Assembly: GCA_964035545.1 (NCBI GenBank)
Contig: OZ037768.1
Location: 17,357,875 to 17,421,874 of the forward strand
Direction of reading: 5' to 3'
Source: Bugula neritina
Lineage: Eukaryota; Bryozoa; Gymnolaemata; Cheilostomatida; Bugulidae
Length of the DNA: 64,000 nt
Shown in pieces: positions 24,692 through 42,900 of this stretch (position 1 is its first letter; each line of letters begins with the position of its first letter). The position numbers were made by a program, and so were the translations under genes. The notes under the pieces are model-generated. The model was given only the letters and a program-made list of their open reading frames with translations, made no database searches and was not told the origin of the DNA.

Positions 24692-27600
24692 ATGGCTGGT
24701 AGCAGTAGCGTTGCCAGTACTAGTATCATGGACATTGATGGCTACAAAAAGTCAGTGTTAGCTCCACCTGGAACTGTCCCCTCTGTACATGTCAATGCTC
24801 ATCCTTTAGTTTTATTGAATATATCTGAGCATTGGACTAGAACAAGGGCACAAAATGGAAGGCCGCAAGCAGGTAAGTCTTACATAATGTTCCGCGAAAA
24901 GTTAGTGTATACCTATGATTGGTATTTAAAATGTTTTGGACACTATTTTAATATGTAAGACACCTCAATCCTATTTAGTTCAAATTGAATAATGTTTAAA
25001 ATGATAGCTTGAGTTCTGAAATTTGACATGACCGAAATGTTGGAAAGTATTTTAATAGTTTTAATTCAATTTATTAGTTATAGCATAAGATATTTCAAGC
25101 TGAATACAAACTTTTTATGCTGTACCTATTTTCATTATTAAAAAATGATTTTGTTGTCATTTAATGTATAAATAAGCCTGATTTATTTATTAAACTAATA
25201 GTCCTTGACACAGGAAGCGTATTTTATCACAATATAAAGTTTCTAAAACTAAGAAAGGTTTTTTTGAAAAGCATTCAGATGGGTTAAATAACAAAACATG
25301 ACTACTACACTCAACCATTAATAAAATTGATTTTGTAAAAGGTCCATAAAGTTCCCAGTCGATAACTTGACCCATGAAACTAAGCAGTCAACATATAATT
25401 TCAAGAATGCGTCTGTTTTTGTGGTTTCAACAACAACCTCTGGTCACAGATAAGACCAGTTTCAGAGACTCAGACTCTAATATTTTATTCTAGTGCCATA
25501 GGCACCACCTGTGTCAGCCATAAATATACCAATGTGCTGTGATTGGAAACTGAGAGCTTCTCAATTTTTACCAAGTATAATATATGTTTATATGCAAAAT
25601 TTCTAATTATTTCTTTAGTGTTTGGAGCTGTAATTGGTAAGCAGACAGGACGGCTGGTTGAGTTATTGAATTCATATGAGTTAGTCACATGTGAGGTTGG
25701 GGGCTCAGTGATCATCGATGATGCCTATTATCAGATGAAGTCTGAACAATGTAAGTACTTAAAAATGTAATGGTAGAAGCAAGTAGAAGTACTCAGTTAA
25801 TGAATAGGCCATTGCTAAACGCAAATTTTCTCCATTCCATATGTTGAATTCTGGACGCGTTATATGTTGGTCTAAAATTTCTCAGTTGTTGCTGTAATCT
25901 GAACAGCTTGTTACATGATTGTTGGTATATTTTATTTTATATTGTATTTATTATTAATTGTAGTTAAGCAAGTTTTCCCCGACTTCGATATGCTGGGTTG
26001 GTATTCAACCGGAGAAGATCCTACAGATGCGGATATAAAAGTAACTTTTCTGAGTTTTTCCGACTATTCTTTTTTCACTTTATTTCCAGATTATTTTTTT
26101 TTGTAATTTTTTTGTAGCTGTGAGCACCATTTAACTTCTGGTTTACCCGCCGGCCTAACAATTTCAAACTGGTTATTTCTGATTAATTGATTAAATAGAA
26201 TATATTGAAACCAATAAAGTTATCTCGTGTCACAATCATACCTTAAATTTAACATTTTTTTATATATAGCATGCAATATTTTTTGTGGTGGCCTATATGC
26301 TAATTGTTTCTTATTGTACTATTCTATTAAAATGATTTTCTAGTATTGATTAGCATGTCCTTCGTTTTTCGTGTTGTTTATTTTAGATCCACAAACAAAT
26401 ATGTCAATTTAATGAAAGTCCGATACTGTTTAGAATGGATCCACTGTTGAGAAAATCAGAGACCGTGCCAATCAAGTGCTATGAGTCAGTGATTGACATT
26501 ATAGAGGGAGAGGCAGTCATGTTATTTGTAGAGTTAAACTACTCTTTAGTTACTGAGGTAGTATTAGTACAGTCAAATTATTTAATTGACTTTAATTAGA
26601 AATTTTCAAACATGCCATGTAAATCTTGTAACTTGTGAGCGATAATTCTCAACACTCATCTAGAATTAGTGCATGTTTATGCAGTTAGTGACTATGAGAG
26701 AGCCTAATATTTTTGCCGTGATGTGTTGTACTAAAACAAGTGTGGTTATCAGGATGCCGAAAGGATTGGTGTTGATCATGTTGCCAGAATCTCCAATGTC
26801 GAGTCTTCTAGTGCCGAGGGGGAAGACTCCGTAGTCACACAGAATCTAACTGCACAGCATAGTGCTATAAAGATGCTAGCTAGCAGGTTAAACATTCTAA
26901 AGGCATACTTACAAGGTATTTATGAAAGTTTAATTGTTTTAATTGACTTGCCGGTGATTCCATTCATCTCAAATACCTACTAAAGTCTCTAGTTTTAAAA
27001 AATTTGACTGCATTTGATTAACTGTAGATTTTATATATAAGACTTTTGCAAATAATATTCAAATTTTCTATTATAACTAACTGCTCAAATTAAAAGTTAA
27101 GCTCTTATTCAGAGTAGTTTTATAATATACTTTCAATCATAAAAGTGATTTCTAGTAATTGGATTTATGTTTCAAAAGTTTTGTTTGGTAATGTAATTTG
27201 CATTTAGAGATGAGTTTAAAATTAAAAAAGTAGATCAGAATTAAATGTGACCCGCCATCACAAAACCAGGAACGTTGGTGAATTTATGAAAATTGATTTT
27301 ATTGTTTTAATGTATAGAAAAATTTCTTCTGAACAATTTGGTGTTGGTTTTATGCTTGTAGCTTAAATAGAACTCAAGTTATCATCTATTTTTGTTAAGC
27401 CCTTCTGAAATTTTCTGAAACCGCGATTCCGAGAAAATGGCTTTTGAAGCAAGCATTTAAGTTTTTCAGCTATAAATTTCAATTTATTTTTATTGAATCA
27501 ATTTTAAGCCAAACAATTATTAAAAGTTTTAAAAACTAATATTACATCAAACTTTATGTTACAATAACTGAAAAATAGTTTTAAAAAATAAATAACTAAT

Positions 27601-30020
27601 AATCTCTAAAGAGGCAACAACTCCGCAAAAACATCGGCCATAAGCCACCATCTTGAAAAAATAAATCTTCTTAGTTACCAAACTTCGATAGCAATTTTAG
27701 AGGTGAAGGAGATAACAAGGTACTGCAAAACCTACTTTTTTGGAATCCTTGCATTTTTTTGTACTAGAAAAGTTAGTTTTCTAAAATAAGCTTTTTAACT
27801 TTGAATTTGACAAAATGAAATTCATCATTCAATTACGGTCTTATACAAATGCCGCCAAGTTCCTGGTTTTGTCGTGGGGAGTCACAAATGGTCAGATCAA
27901 AATTTTCAAGTAAGCATGATTAGATTACAACTATGACTATCATTTATGTACATGTATACCATGATATACACTCCGATGTTTCATTTTGGGTAAAAATGAT
28001 TGTTACATCTTGATCACAATTTTGATTTTTATTTTACACAGGTTAGCTTTAAATGATGTGTTGAATGGTGATGTTAATAATTCTTTGTAAAAACTATGTA
28101 ATTATTTTTATTGTGAAACTACTAAAGGCTAATACTTTGATACCATATGAAGTGTTCCGTTTGTGAAATATGTTCAAGAAGTTTCCCAAGTTTATCTAAA
28201 ATTCTTTCAATTTCATCAAGTTATTTGTGTTAATTGCTGATGGTCTGTTTAGGTGAGAATTTGTAGTGTACAACTTTGAGCTTTTACTAATTTGTTGCTT
28301 TTATTTATTCTTTTTCTTTTGGAGAGCAGAGGTAGTTAAAGCAGTGCTACTGACATTTTAAAACAAAATTCACTTGAAAAACCTAATTCTTTTAATCCTA
28401 ACAAGTTTTTTTTAGGATTATTGGTGGAGTGATATTTTGGTTAGTTATTTAGAAAACAAAATATTTTTGTGGGTTCTCAGGGTTTTTTCTCAATAGTTGA
28501 CTTTGAAATAAGTAATTAATATTGTTGGAGTTGTGACCCATACAATCTGTGAAACTATAAAATCTGATGAAGCTTTGTATTATTTTACAGCTATATCAGA
28601 TGGTGAAGTGGAGCCAAATCATGCTATTCTCAGAGAGTGTAACAGTATATGTCATCGTCTTCCAATATTGAATACAAAATCATTTCAAGAGCAATTTTTC
28701 AATGTATGTGTTACTCTATATAGTATAATATATTACCATAGACCTACATTGATTTGCTTACTCCTTTATTTATTAACTTTGATTGTTTAGCACATTAGAA
28801 CTTTTAGTTTCTAAAAATAATATTTTGTAGAGCAATTCTCTTTTAAAATTTGCTCTGTGTATACAGTGACATGTTTATACACTGTACACCTGACCATTTT
28901 TATGAACTGTAGCCAGTAATGCTGTGTTATAGTAGCATCATTTTCATATTCTCACCTCAGTGGTGACCTTTAGCAGTTTTGATGCTTATTTATTCTGTTC
29001 AATGTAGTATTTTCTTATTGCAGCAATGCAATGATGTGGAACTTATGGCATATCTAGGAATAATTACACAGGGATGTCAAGTTATGAACCAAGTATGTAT
29101 TCTTTTTCAAAATTCTTTTAACCTTTTAGCATAAAAATACATGGATGGATTTTTAATACCACCTGTTTCGATTTTGTAATAAGATTTTGCTGGAAAATGA
29201 TAGCTCCAACACCTCAAAGTTTTTTGAAAACATTTTTGCACTTTTCTCTTCGATAAATTTATTATCTCAGGTTTCTGAATTTGCTTCATTGTAAAAAATT
29301 AATGAAACAGAAAGTTAATGAGATTGAATGGAACTTTGTTCGACTTTCAAAAAATTTAAATCTGTTTCAATTAAGCAGGGTTAATTTGTGGATTTGGGTA
29401 GTTTTTTCTTCAGTTTTATTGCTAAAATGTTTGTTTTGGCTAGAAACTACTTTTTTATAAGTTCAGTATTTTGTAGCGATAACTCGATAATTAGCAAATT
29501 TAATGTGCTGTTTTGATTTATGGACTTATTGACAAAAGAATTATAGGCGAAATATTATATTAGTCAATGAATTGACTGTTTTTTTATAAATCAGCTATCA
29601 GACATTTGAGCTGTTGTTGTATCTCTTGCAAAGAATTGTTACTTGAAAAAGGCAAAATAAAAATCTTTAGATATTAGTGAAGGCGACTGTTACAGAATTT
29701 AATTTAGAAGAATAAGTAGTAAATTTGTATGCTGCAAATTTACAACCCTCAATGTTTCAAAGGCACTTAGTTTGTGAGGCAACCTACAAATTGTGTTTTT
29801 GTTTTAAATATTTTGTTGTTAACATTCCGTCTTATCACACTAATATTGATTGTCAGTACCCTCGTTATTTGTTCTACTCCAAACTGTGAAATTAAGCTAT
29901 TGCTTGTTAATGCTTTATTAAAATGTTTTGTAGTTTGTGTCCAAGTTCAATGTGCTGTATGACAGAGTGGGACCTGGGGGAGGGCGCCGAGGCCGAAGTC
30001 TTGCTTTTGTTGGTCTCTAG
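24692..30020 (+). CDS. COPS6: COP9 signalosome complex subunit 6
   Basis: Exons 24692-24872, 25619-25750, 25964-26040, 26387-26557, 26753-26915, 28591-28703, 29024-29092 and 29934-30020 join in phase to 330 residues, against 327 in human CSN6. The MPN domain begins at about residue 31 (PSVHVNAHPLVLLNISEHWTR) and includes FGAVIGKQTGR. Where catalytic MPN+ proteins have the zinc-binding HSH of the JAMM motif, this protein reads WYSTGEDPTDADI (about 117-129), so it is an MPN-minus, non-catalytic scaffold as expected. The C-terminal helices (ILKAYLQ, CHRLPILNTKSFQEQF) form the family's helical-bundle part. The complex removes NEDD8 from cullins in nucleus and cytoplasm. Residues after FVSKFNVLYDR form a short Gly/Arg tail. 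AATAAA at 30139-30144 is a possible poly(A) signal. Confidence 0.96.
27247..27885. mobile_element. Non-autonomous TIR element in COPS6 intron 5
   Basis: The ends GTGACCCGCCATCACAAAACC (27247 on) and its complement ending at 27885 form inverted repeats of about 27 bases with a few mismatches. Both sides are flanked by AAAT (27243-27246 and 27886-27889), a plausible target duplication. The interior is AT-rich and does not code. I cannot assign a superfamily. Confidence 0.65.
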
Positions 30021-33000
30021 GTTATGTCTACATGTAAATTGATACAAATTTATTGCAAAGTATGTTTCTGGTTGTTGTCAATATTTTCTAATTTATGTGG
30101 TTTCAGTTTTTAAGCATTTCGAAAATATTAGCAAACCAATAAATTTTGCGTTTTTCAGACTTCAGAGTAAAAATTCTTCTAAATAAGTCTCACCAGTCAC
30201 GAAATACTAGGAAAATAGATTTTATAAAAAATATGTCCAACTTTTCTGTTTATTGTAAATTTCTTAAATTCCTAAGCAATTTATATTTGTTGGTTACATT
30301 GATTATGTATGCTCTTGAAAGTTAATGTTTTCGGGCATATTATAAGTTTGTATTAATACAAAGTTATAGTTTTGTATAGTTGCATTGTTCTTGGTTTTTT
30401 AATAAATTATCACACTAATATTCTTATTGACTCAATTAATCCTTTTGCAGTGCAATGCTGTGTGCAAATAGGGATAAAAATTAATTTGCTATGTAATTAG
30501 TTTCTGTTTTGGCTTCAAATGCACAAGTTATCAGGATCAGTAAGCATTAAGAGTTTTCTGTGTACATCGCATTATACTATTATAAAAAGCAACAAACTCC
30601 AGTGCAAAATGTTAACAAATTGCAGAGTCACATCTAAAACTAGTTGTTGGTGCTTATATAACTAATTTTTTGTTGCCACACAGTTTCTTATCATTGTGTT
30701 GTGCATGTAATTGTATAATAGTCAAATAGTTTCAATGAAGCGTATGAAAAACTACTCATACTATGTCAGCCCTAGAACTCGCCCTGTTAAATTTTGCTAC
30801 AAGTTACCATGATGGGAGCTGAAATGTTGCACAACATTGAAATTTAGTTTGGTAATATTTTATCTGGGCATTTTTACTTTACTTTACTACTGTTGTCAAT
30901 TGCAAATAAGGCATATAATTTATTAGATCTCCAAACATATGAGCGTTAATAATTCAGGGTTTCAATCATCTTTAAGCATTTTCAAGCATATTATATGAAT
31001 GCAAATATTATATTTATAGGACTTGGAATTTTAAAAAATATGTAAGCTCATATACTGCAAATAGTATTTATAATTTCTAAATAAAAGCAGCTAGAGTCAT
31101 CATAAAATAAAATAACACGAGATATATTTTTAGCAGTCAATACTGAGTTTGCATGAAGTTTCTCTATTGAAATCTGCATGGACAGAAGAACTTCATGGTT
31201 ATTATAAGTGCTGGAATATATTATGTATAGCATTTATACTCCAATTTATACTCCAATAATATACACAATTAATATGTTTATGTTGTAGCCTGCATAGTAA
31301 ATGGTCCAGCCTTTAATCTGAATCTCTCATCTATTTAGTATGATTATAGAAACATAATTATTTTGCTATGTGTGTTAATATGAATGTAGTACCTTAAGGA
31401 AACTTGAATACGACCTTGAATAAGACCTTACGCTTAAAGTTTGTGAACGAGAGTTATCTTTTCCTGGAAAACCCCATGGTTTCCAATAGAAACTGTCACA
31501 TTGATTGCTTATGCTTCACGCAATCTACCGCCAGTCTAAATGCGACTTTACCAAATTTTACCAATGACTATAGTGTTCAACGTTATTGTATGGCCTCGCA
31601 CTAGCCCTGTATATGAGAATCACAATGACTTCATTCTTTTTTAAATATGTTTTCTTCACCATTTGATAAATTAGCATTCTAACTGATATTATAATAACAA
31701 AACAAATAGCGTTACTGATGGTGATTAAATTTAGTGATTTACAATACTCAATCATACTGATAATTATAATGATTATGATAATCTTTATCTTATACTTAAG
31801 TTATAATAATAATTATATCATTATGATTATCAATACTTCTATTTATACTTATAGTTATACTGATAGACCGTAAAACTAATAGACGATGGTGATAGTCAAA
31901 CTCAATGTCATAGTGATAGTATCACTATCAGTATCTGCATAACTATTACTATAACATTAACTGATACTCTTAGTCATACTGATAGTCAGTATGAGATGCT
32001 ATTGGTAATCTAAATCATAGTCATAGTGAAACTGATGCTTATAGTTAATATTAATCAGTTAATGTTATACTTATAGTTATAGTGGTAGTAATAGTCGTAC
32101 TGATGGCGATAGTGATACTCATACTCATAGTCATACCGATCCTGCAACTACAAGTACTAGTAGTCAAGTACAACTCGTAAGTCTATAGACTATAAGTATA
32201 AGTATTGGTATTACTATTACTATTACTAATAGTGTTAGTATTACTATTAGTATTACTATTACTAATAGTAATACTATTAGTATTACTACTAATACTAATA
32301 GTAATACTCAGTGAATGAGAATCAGAATGATTGTCATGTTATGATGCTCATAATCTATAAGTATATGGGTATTACTATTACTATTAGGTATTACTTATTT
32401 CCTATAAGTATAACTATAACTATAAGTAATACTAATAGTATATTAGCGCAGTCAGTATGTGTATGGATATTAAAATGATTCATCAAATTTAATATACTTA
32501 TTCATTTATTGTAAAACTAAAATAAATATGATACTCATACTCATAGTCACACTGTTAAAAATTAAATTAACAACAAAATTTAATAAAATTATTTAAATTA
32601 TTATTTTTTAATTTTATGTTATTAATATTCAATTATATTTACATTAAATTTGATAATCTAAATGAAAAAGTCTGGCATAGACTAACCTAAGGCTGCTACT
32701 CGAAGTGGAGAATCTAAATCACAACATAAATCATAAATGTAATAATAATCATAGTGAATTTCAATGTAGTACTAATAGTAAATTCACTTTATAGCAATAC
32801 TTATACTAAAGAATTGTACTGACAATGAACGTGAAGTCGACAGAACACGGCACCGCCAAGGTCCAAAGCCAATCCTGATACATGCCAATCTTGCACATAG
32901 TCTAAGGCTTATACTCATATTATTAGTTATACTGATCTTAAGTTACTGTGAGTATGACTAACAGTTATGACAAAACACAAACTGAAAATTAAATTCCAAA

Positions 33001-33406
33001 CTCCTAAAGGGAAAGTGAAGATCAGAATTATATCACCATCAGTCTCGCAATCAATCGTGACACTGACACCTTGATTTCACTACACAAACTGCCCCCAGAC
33101 TCGCATAAAGCAACCTGTAATTTTATCTTTTTTTGCACTGATATATTATATGCTTAGTAAGTTGACAATACTATTTTAAAATGCTTTCTGGTGCGAATGC
33201 CTAAAATTTTAAGGCACATACTGACTAATATTAATCTCTAGTGGTCAAAGCTCTCAAAGTTCAACTGAGCCTAAACAAACTCATCAAAATTGATTTCTGT
33301 GATAGTATTTTTAGATGATACGGTAACTGCAGTAGTTCTTTTAAATTTGTTGTTTCTGCTGTACAAGTTTTATAAATTATTACAACAGATTGTTGCTTAC
33401 CCAACT
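30021..33406. other. Intergenic region between COPS6 and the zinc-finger gene
   Basis: The region is AT-rich apart from the simple-sequence island at 31740-32560. A 66-codon frame at 31404 has no recognisable domain and no supporting splice context, and I do not call it. The promoter and any 5' non-coding exon of the zinc-finger gene should lie near the right end. Confidence 0.4.
31740..32560. repeat. Simple-sequence island 4
   Basis: Dense TAATACTAT/AGTATTACT phrases (32200-32310) and GATAGTGATACTCATACTCATAGTCATA phrases (31900-32130) occur, closely resembling island 1. The units drift from copy to copy but keep three- and six-base phasing. Confidence 0.6.
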
Positions 33407-39052
<5,646 letters not shown>

Positions 39053-39958
39053 TATGCATCTCTGTAGCAGAAGTAACTTCCATCATTGTTTCATATTTAT
39101 GTAATTTTAAATACAATGTCTTTAAATTGTATTATTTCTTTTTTTTCATGATTCTACATAATTTATTCTTTAAAAGTATTGGAATTATCAAATGAATTTC
39201 TTCTTCGACTTTCAAGAATTGTCTCCTTTTGCATGACTGCATCTAGCTTTGAATATGTGATTATAATAATATAAGACTCAAGCGCATATTTTTGGCTTTT
39301 TAAAATGTTACCATTTTACGATGAGATAATTGAGCAGATCTTTTTCTATTTTATTTATGGAATTATAAAAAAGGTAATTTATAGCATTTGGTATTTGTTG
39401 TCCCACTACCTGAACAGAACAGAGCTGAGATAGGCGAGGATCTGATATTTGTTGTACTGTTACCAGTGAGTTCTTCTTGATTTATATTTTCTCAAATGTG
39501 ATGAAATAACTTAAAACTGATATGTTTTGTTTTCACCAAATTTTTTGTTCACTCTCGTTGCTAACTCTTGCAAATTATGGTAATTGAAATATATCGTCAC
39601 AAATATCAAAGTTGAGAAGCTGCTTGTTTTTTGCAATAATTTTCTAATTATTTCATATTTTAGAGAAAAGTGTATAAATGATAACCACTTTGTAGTTTCA
39701 CAACTAAATCATAAAACAGTACCAGAGTCAAAGTAAATTCTTTGCCAATTTACCATGATTTACTAGTCTTTAAAATAACATACTAAGTTACATTAAAATT
39801 GTTTCATTAGCCCAAAAAACATTGTCACCATCATCAAGGATAATTTAGAAGCACAAAGTCTCAAATTTTTGAGCTGTGCTGAGGAAATATTTAACTTTGG
39901 TATATAACTGGTGACTAAAGATGTCAGCCATTGCCTGATCCATTCAGAAGTTGTCTTC
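39053..39958. other. 3' flank between convergent zinc-finger and PIGM genes
   Basis: No gene is seen. It is AT-rich sequence expected to hold both 3' UTRs. Confidence 0.4.
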
Positions 39959-42900
39959 TCAATCTGCTTTGGTCACTGGCCATTTCCAGAGTACTATCTG
40001 CTTCCCAATTTGATTATTTTCATCTAGCACAGGCGAACGTTGATAGCTTCTCAGAAACTTCCACATACACCAAATATTAATCCAGAAGAAAAGAAGTGAA
40101 GCAGTCCACACTAGGCCCAGTATGTCATAGTGATGATATTCATAATAGTAAGCCGGCAAAAACCACACGCCCTAAAACGGTTAACAAAAAAACCAGTTTA
40201 CTTGACCAAAATATTAAATCCCATATGACAAAAAATCTATCAACAACCTCTCTTCACTTTAAAATGACAAACGAATGTATAACAATTGCAAAGCAAATTT
40301 GAAATGACTAGGATAAATAAATTCTTATTACGATTCGTATTTTACTCAAGTAAACTTACGGTAAAAGTAAAAACTAAATATTACATATGCAGTATATTAT
40401 CCAGCTCACCTGTGCTGCAAGCCATAATACAAACATAAGAGATGCTTCTTTGATGGACAGTTTAAGACTTGGCAGTATCAGTGGAAGTAAGCATAAGTAC
40501 CATAGAAAATACTACAAAATATTTAGCAACATATATTATTTGTCTGTGCATATACAAATATTCTGCCTCTGACAGATGAAAGCCAACTGGTAGTAAATGT
40601 TTTAAGTAAAATATACATGCATAGAAAAGCATATTAGTTAGCCTTGAAACTTTCCGAGCTAAATCAGTGAGTAGCATACAGTCAGACATTGTTCACTACA
40701 AATACCTCATATTTCACACCCACTGCTGGTAGAAGTTTTCCAGCATATTATTGCAATAGGAACTTTGAACTTATTCAAAATGCATAAAATTAAACAAAAT
40801 CGTAGAGCATTTAGCTCAGTTGATGAACACTATTGTATACCATACCTGAGAGGTGCACACTTTGTTGAACGTGACAAACGCTAGTGTAATGATGAACCAG
40901 CAGAAAGGAAGATCTCTGTAATATTTGTATGTGAAGGTGAGGGTAGCGCCTAGCTGTGGAAGGAAGGCAGACAGCCCGATAATAGAAGAAAATATTGGCG
41001 CAAGCTGTTCCGAGATTCTCAAGGGATAAAAGTATATAGAAAAATTATGTTGAATGTCTTTCCTCGTAATGTGATACAGGTACGTTTCATCCAAGAAGAT
41101 CTGTCCATACCTGCAACCCACAATGCCAAGATAATTCTGTGATGCATATAATTGCCTTACTTTTCACAAATAAAATAAAATTTGTAGTTCTATCATTTTA
41201 GCTTCACGTTATAATATTATGGAGAAAAAAAGGGTTTGAATCCTTATAGCGTCAATCTGCTTTGCAGCGTAAAATAAGTTGTGATCTGCTACACTTGTTG
41301 GATGAAAAATAATTGCCCCCAATAGGAATCAAACCCGAGTCCTCTGGCTTGCAAGCATGTGTGCTACCATTACACTACGGGAGCCACTGGGTAAACTCAT
41401 CACTACATTGGACAACTGTAGGTTCGCCTTTTTAGGGGGGTAGAAGGAGTCAAACCTCCTCCCTAACTAAATTATGTAAATCATATCTACGTGTGCATGG
41501 CAACAAATCAATGTGGCCAACAACCCACAGCAAAAAATTAATCTTTACATCTGAAAAATGCGAGTGGTTCAGCTAATTTCATGATCTGGAGTTCGGGGTT
41601 CACTCTAAACTTCCCAACTCCAGACGCTAAATTGCAAAATGCGTTCAACCAAATGCATTCTTAGAACAGAACTATAATTTTTCTTCCATAAAAATGTGGT
41701 TTTACTATTATAGCAGCTACTTACATAATGTAAAACATGAAGCACAGTCCAATGGTAACGAATGCGCCAATAGCAGCAAAGATCATAGAGATGTCACTCG
41801 GCCATAACAATGTCAAAACATATTGTAATTTAGTTTTAGCTTTCGTTCTATATGATAGTCCATACTGTTCATTCATCAGCAAATATATAGATGGAGCATA
41901 AACTATGGGGTAGGTTTTAGTATGTACTGCTAAAGCAAAGAGCAAAGCTGCTAGTACATTTTGCTTCTTTAAAATCAAATACAGAGTTCCAACAACCATA
42001 CACGCCAAAACAGATTCTGCGTTGCCTACAAATATACAGGTATTCACTGAGTTCACATTTTAATTTACAATAATTTTGAAGTATTCATCATTCTAAAACG
42101 AAACTAGCTTCATACAAATTGCACTGCTTAATATTTTAGTAAAAATATTTTGTCATTAAAGTGAAACTGAAAACCTATGCCATACCTACATACAATTCTT
42201 GCAGTTGATTTATTTTTTAACAACAGTTAAAAATTACAAGCTCATACAAACAATTCATGAACTCGTTTTTTAAATAAAAAATCAAGTATTATAATATATA
42301 CATTGCAAAACTATTCTAGTACATAGTTTACCATACCTCTTGTTGACACAACCAGTGGTAAGGGGTTAAAGACCCATGCAGCAGTACAAATGCTTCCAAC
42401 AGCATGGCTCACACCTCTCAACTCCAAAATTTTGAATAACAAGAAGCCATGAAGTATATCTAGTAGGCTAAACAGCAACTTTCCAAAGCACGGGTGTATA
42501 AATACATTGGGTACTAGTAAGTAGGCAATAAGTGGTGTGTAACGGAATGTTTCCCTTTCGTAAGGTGAGCCACCCTAAAAATATAGGAGTGCACATACTA
42601 GTGAAAAGAATTTTATAGTATTTTAATCACATACACTTCACAATACGCAATAAGATTTTTAACCATTTTATTAGAATTTAGATTAAAGTTGTCCCCCACA
42701 GCATTTATGACCACCAGAATTGAAGGTTAACTTTCATTGTAGCACTACAACCAGTTGCATAGTCAGCAAAAAGTACGGTTGCTGCCTTGCAATAAAATTC
42801 CACCAAGTCAACTCAGGTCAATGGCTAATCAGGTCAAATCAAATTATGGTTCAAACAGAAAATTTCAAGTGAAGTCTTGGTCAAGCCAATCAATGTAAAA

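Noticed and set aside
31404-31755. Overlapping frames of 65-66 codons on both strands
   Set aside because: No recognisable domain, no splice or promoter context, and both strands open over the same stretch.
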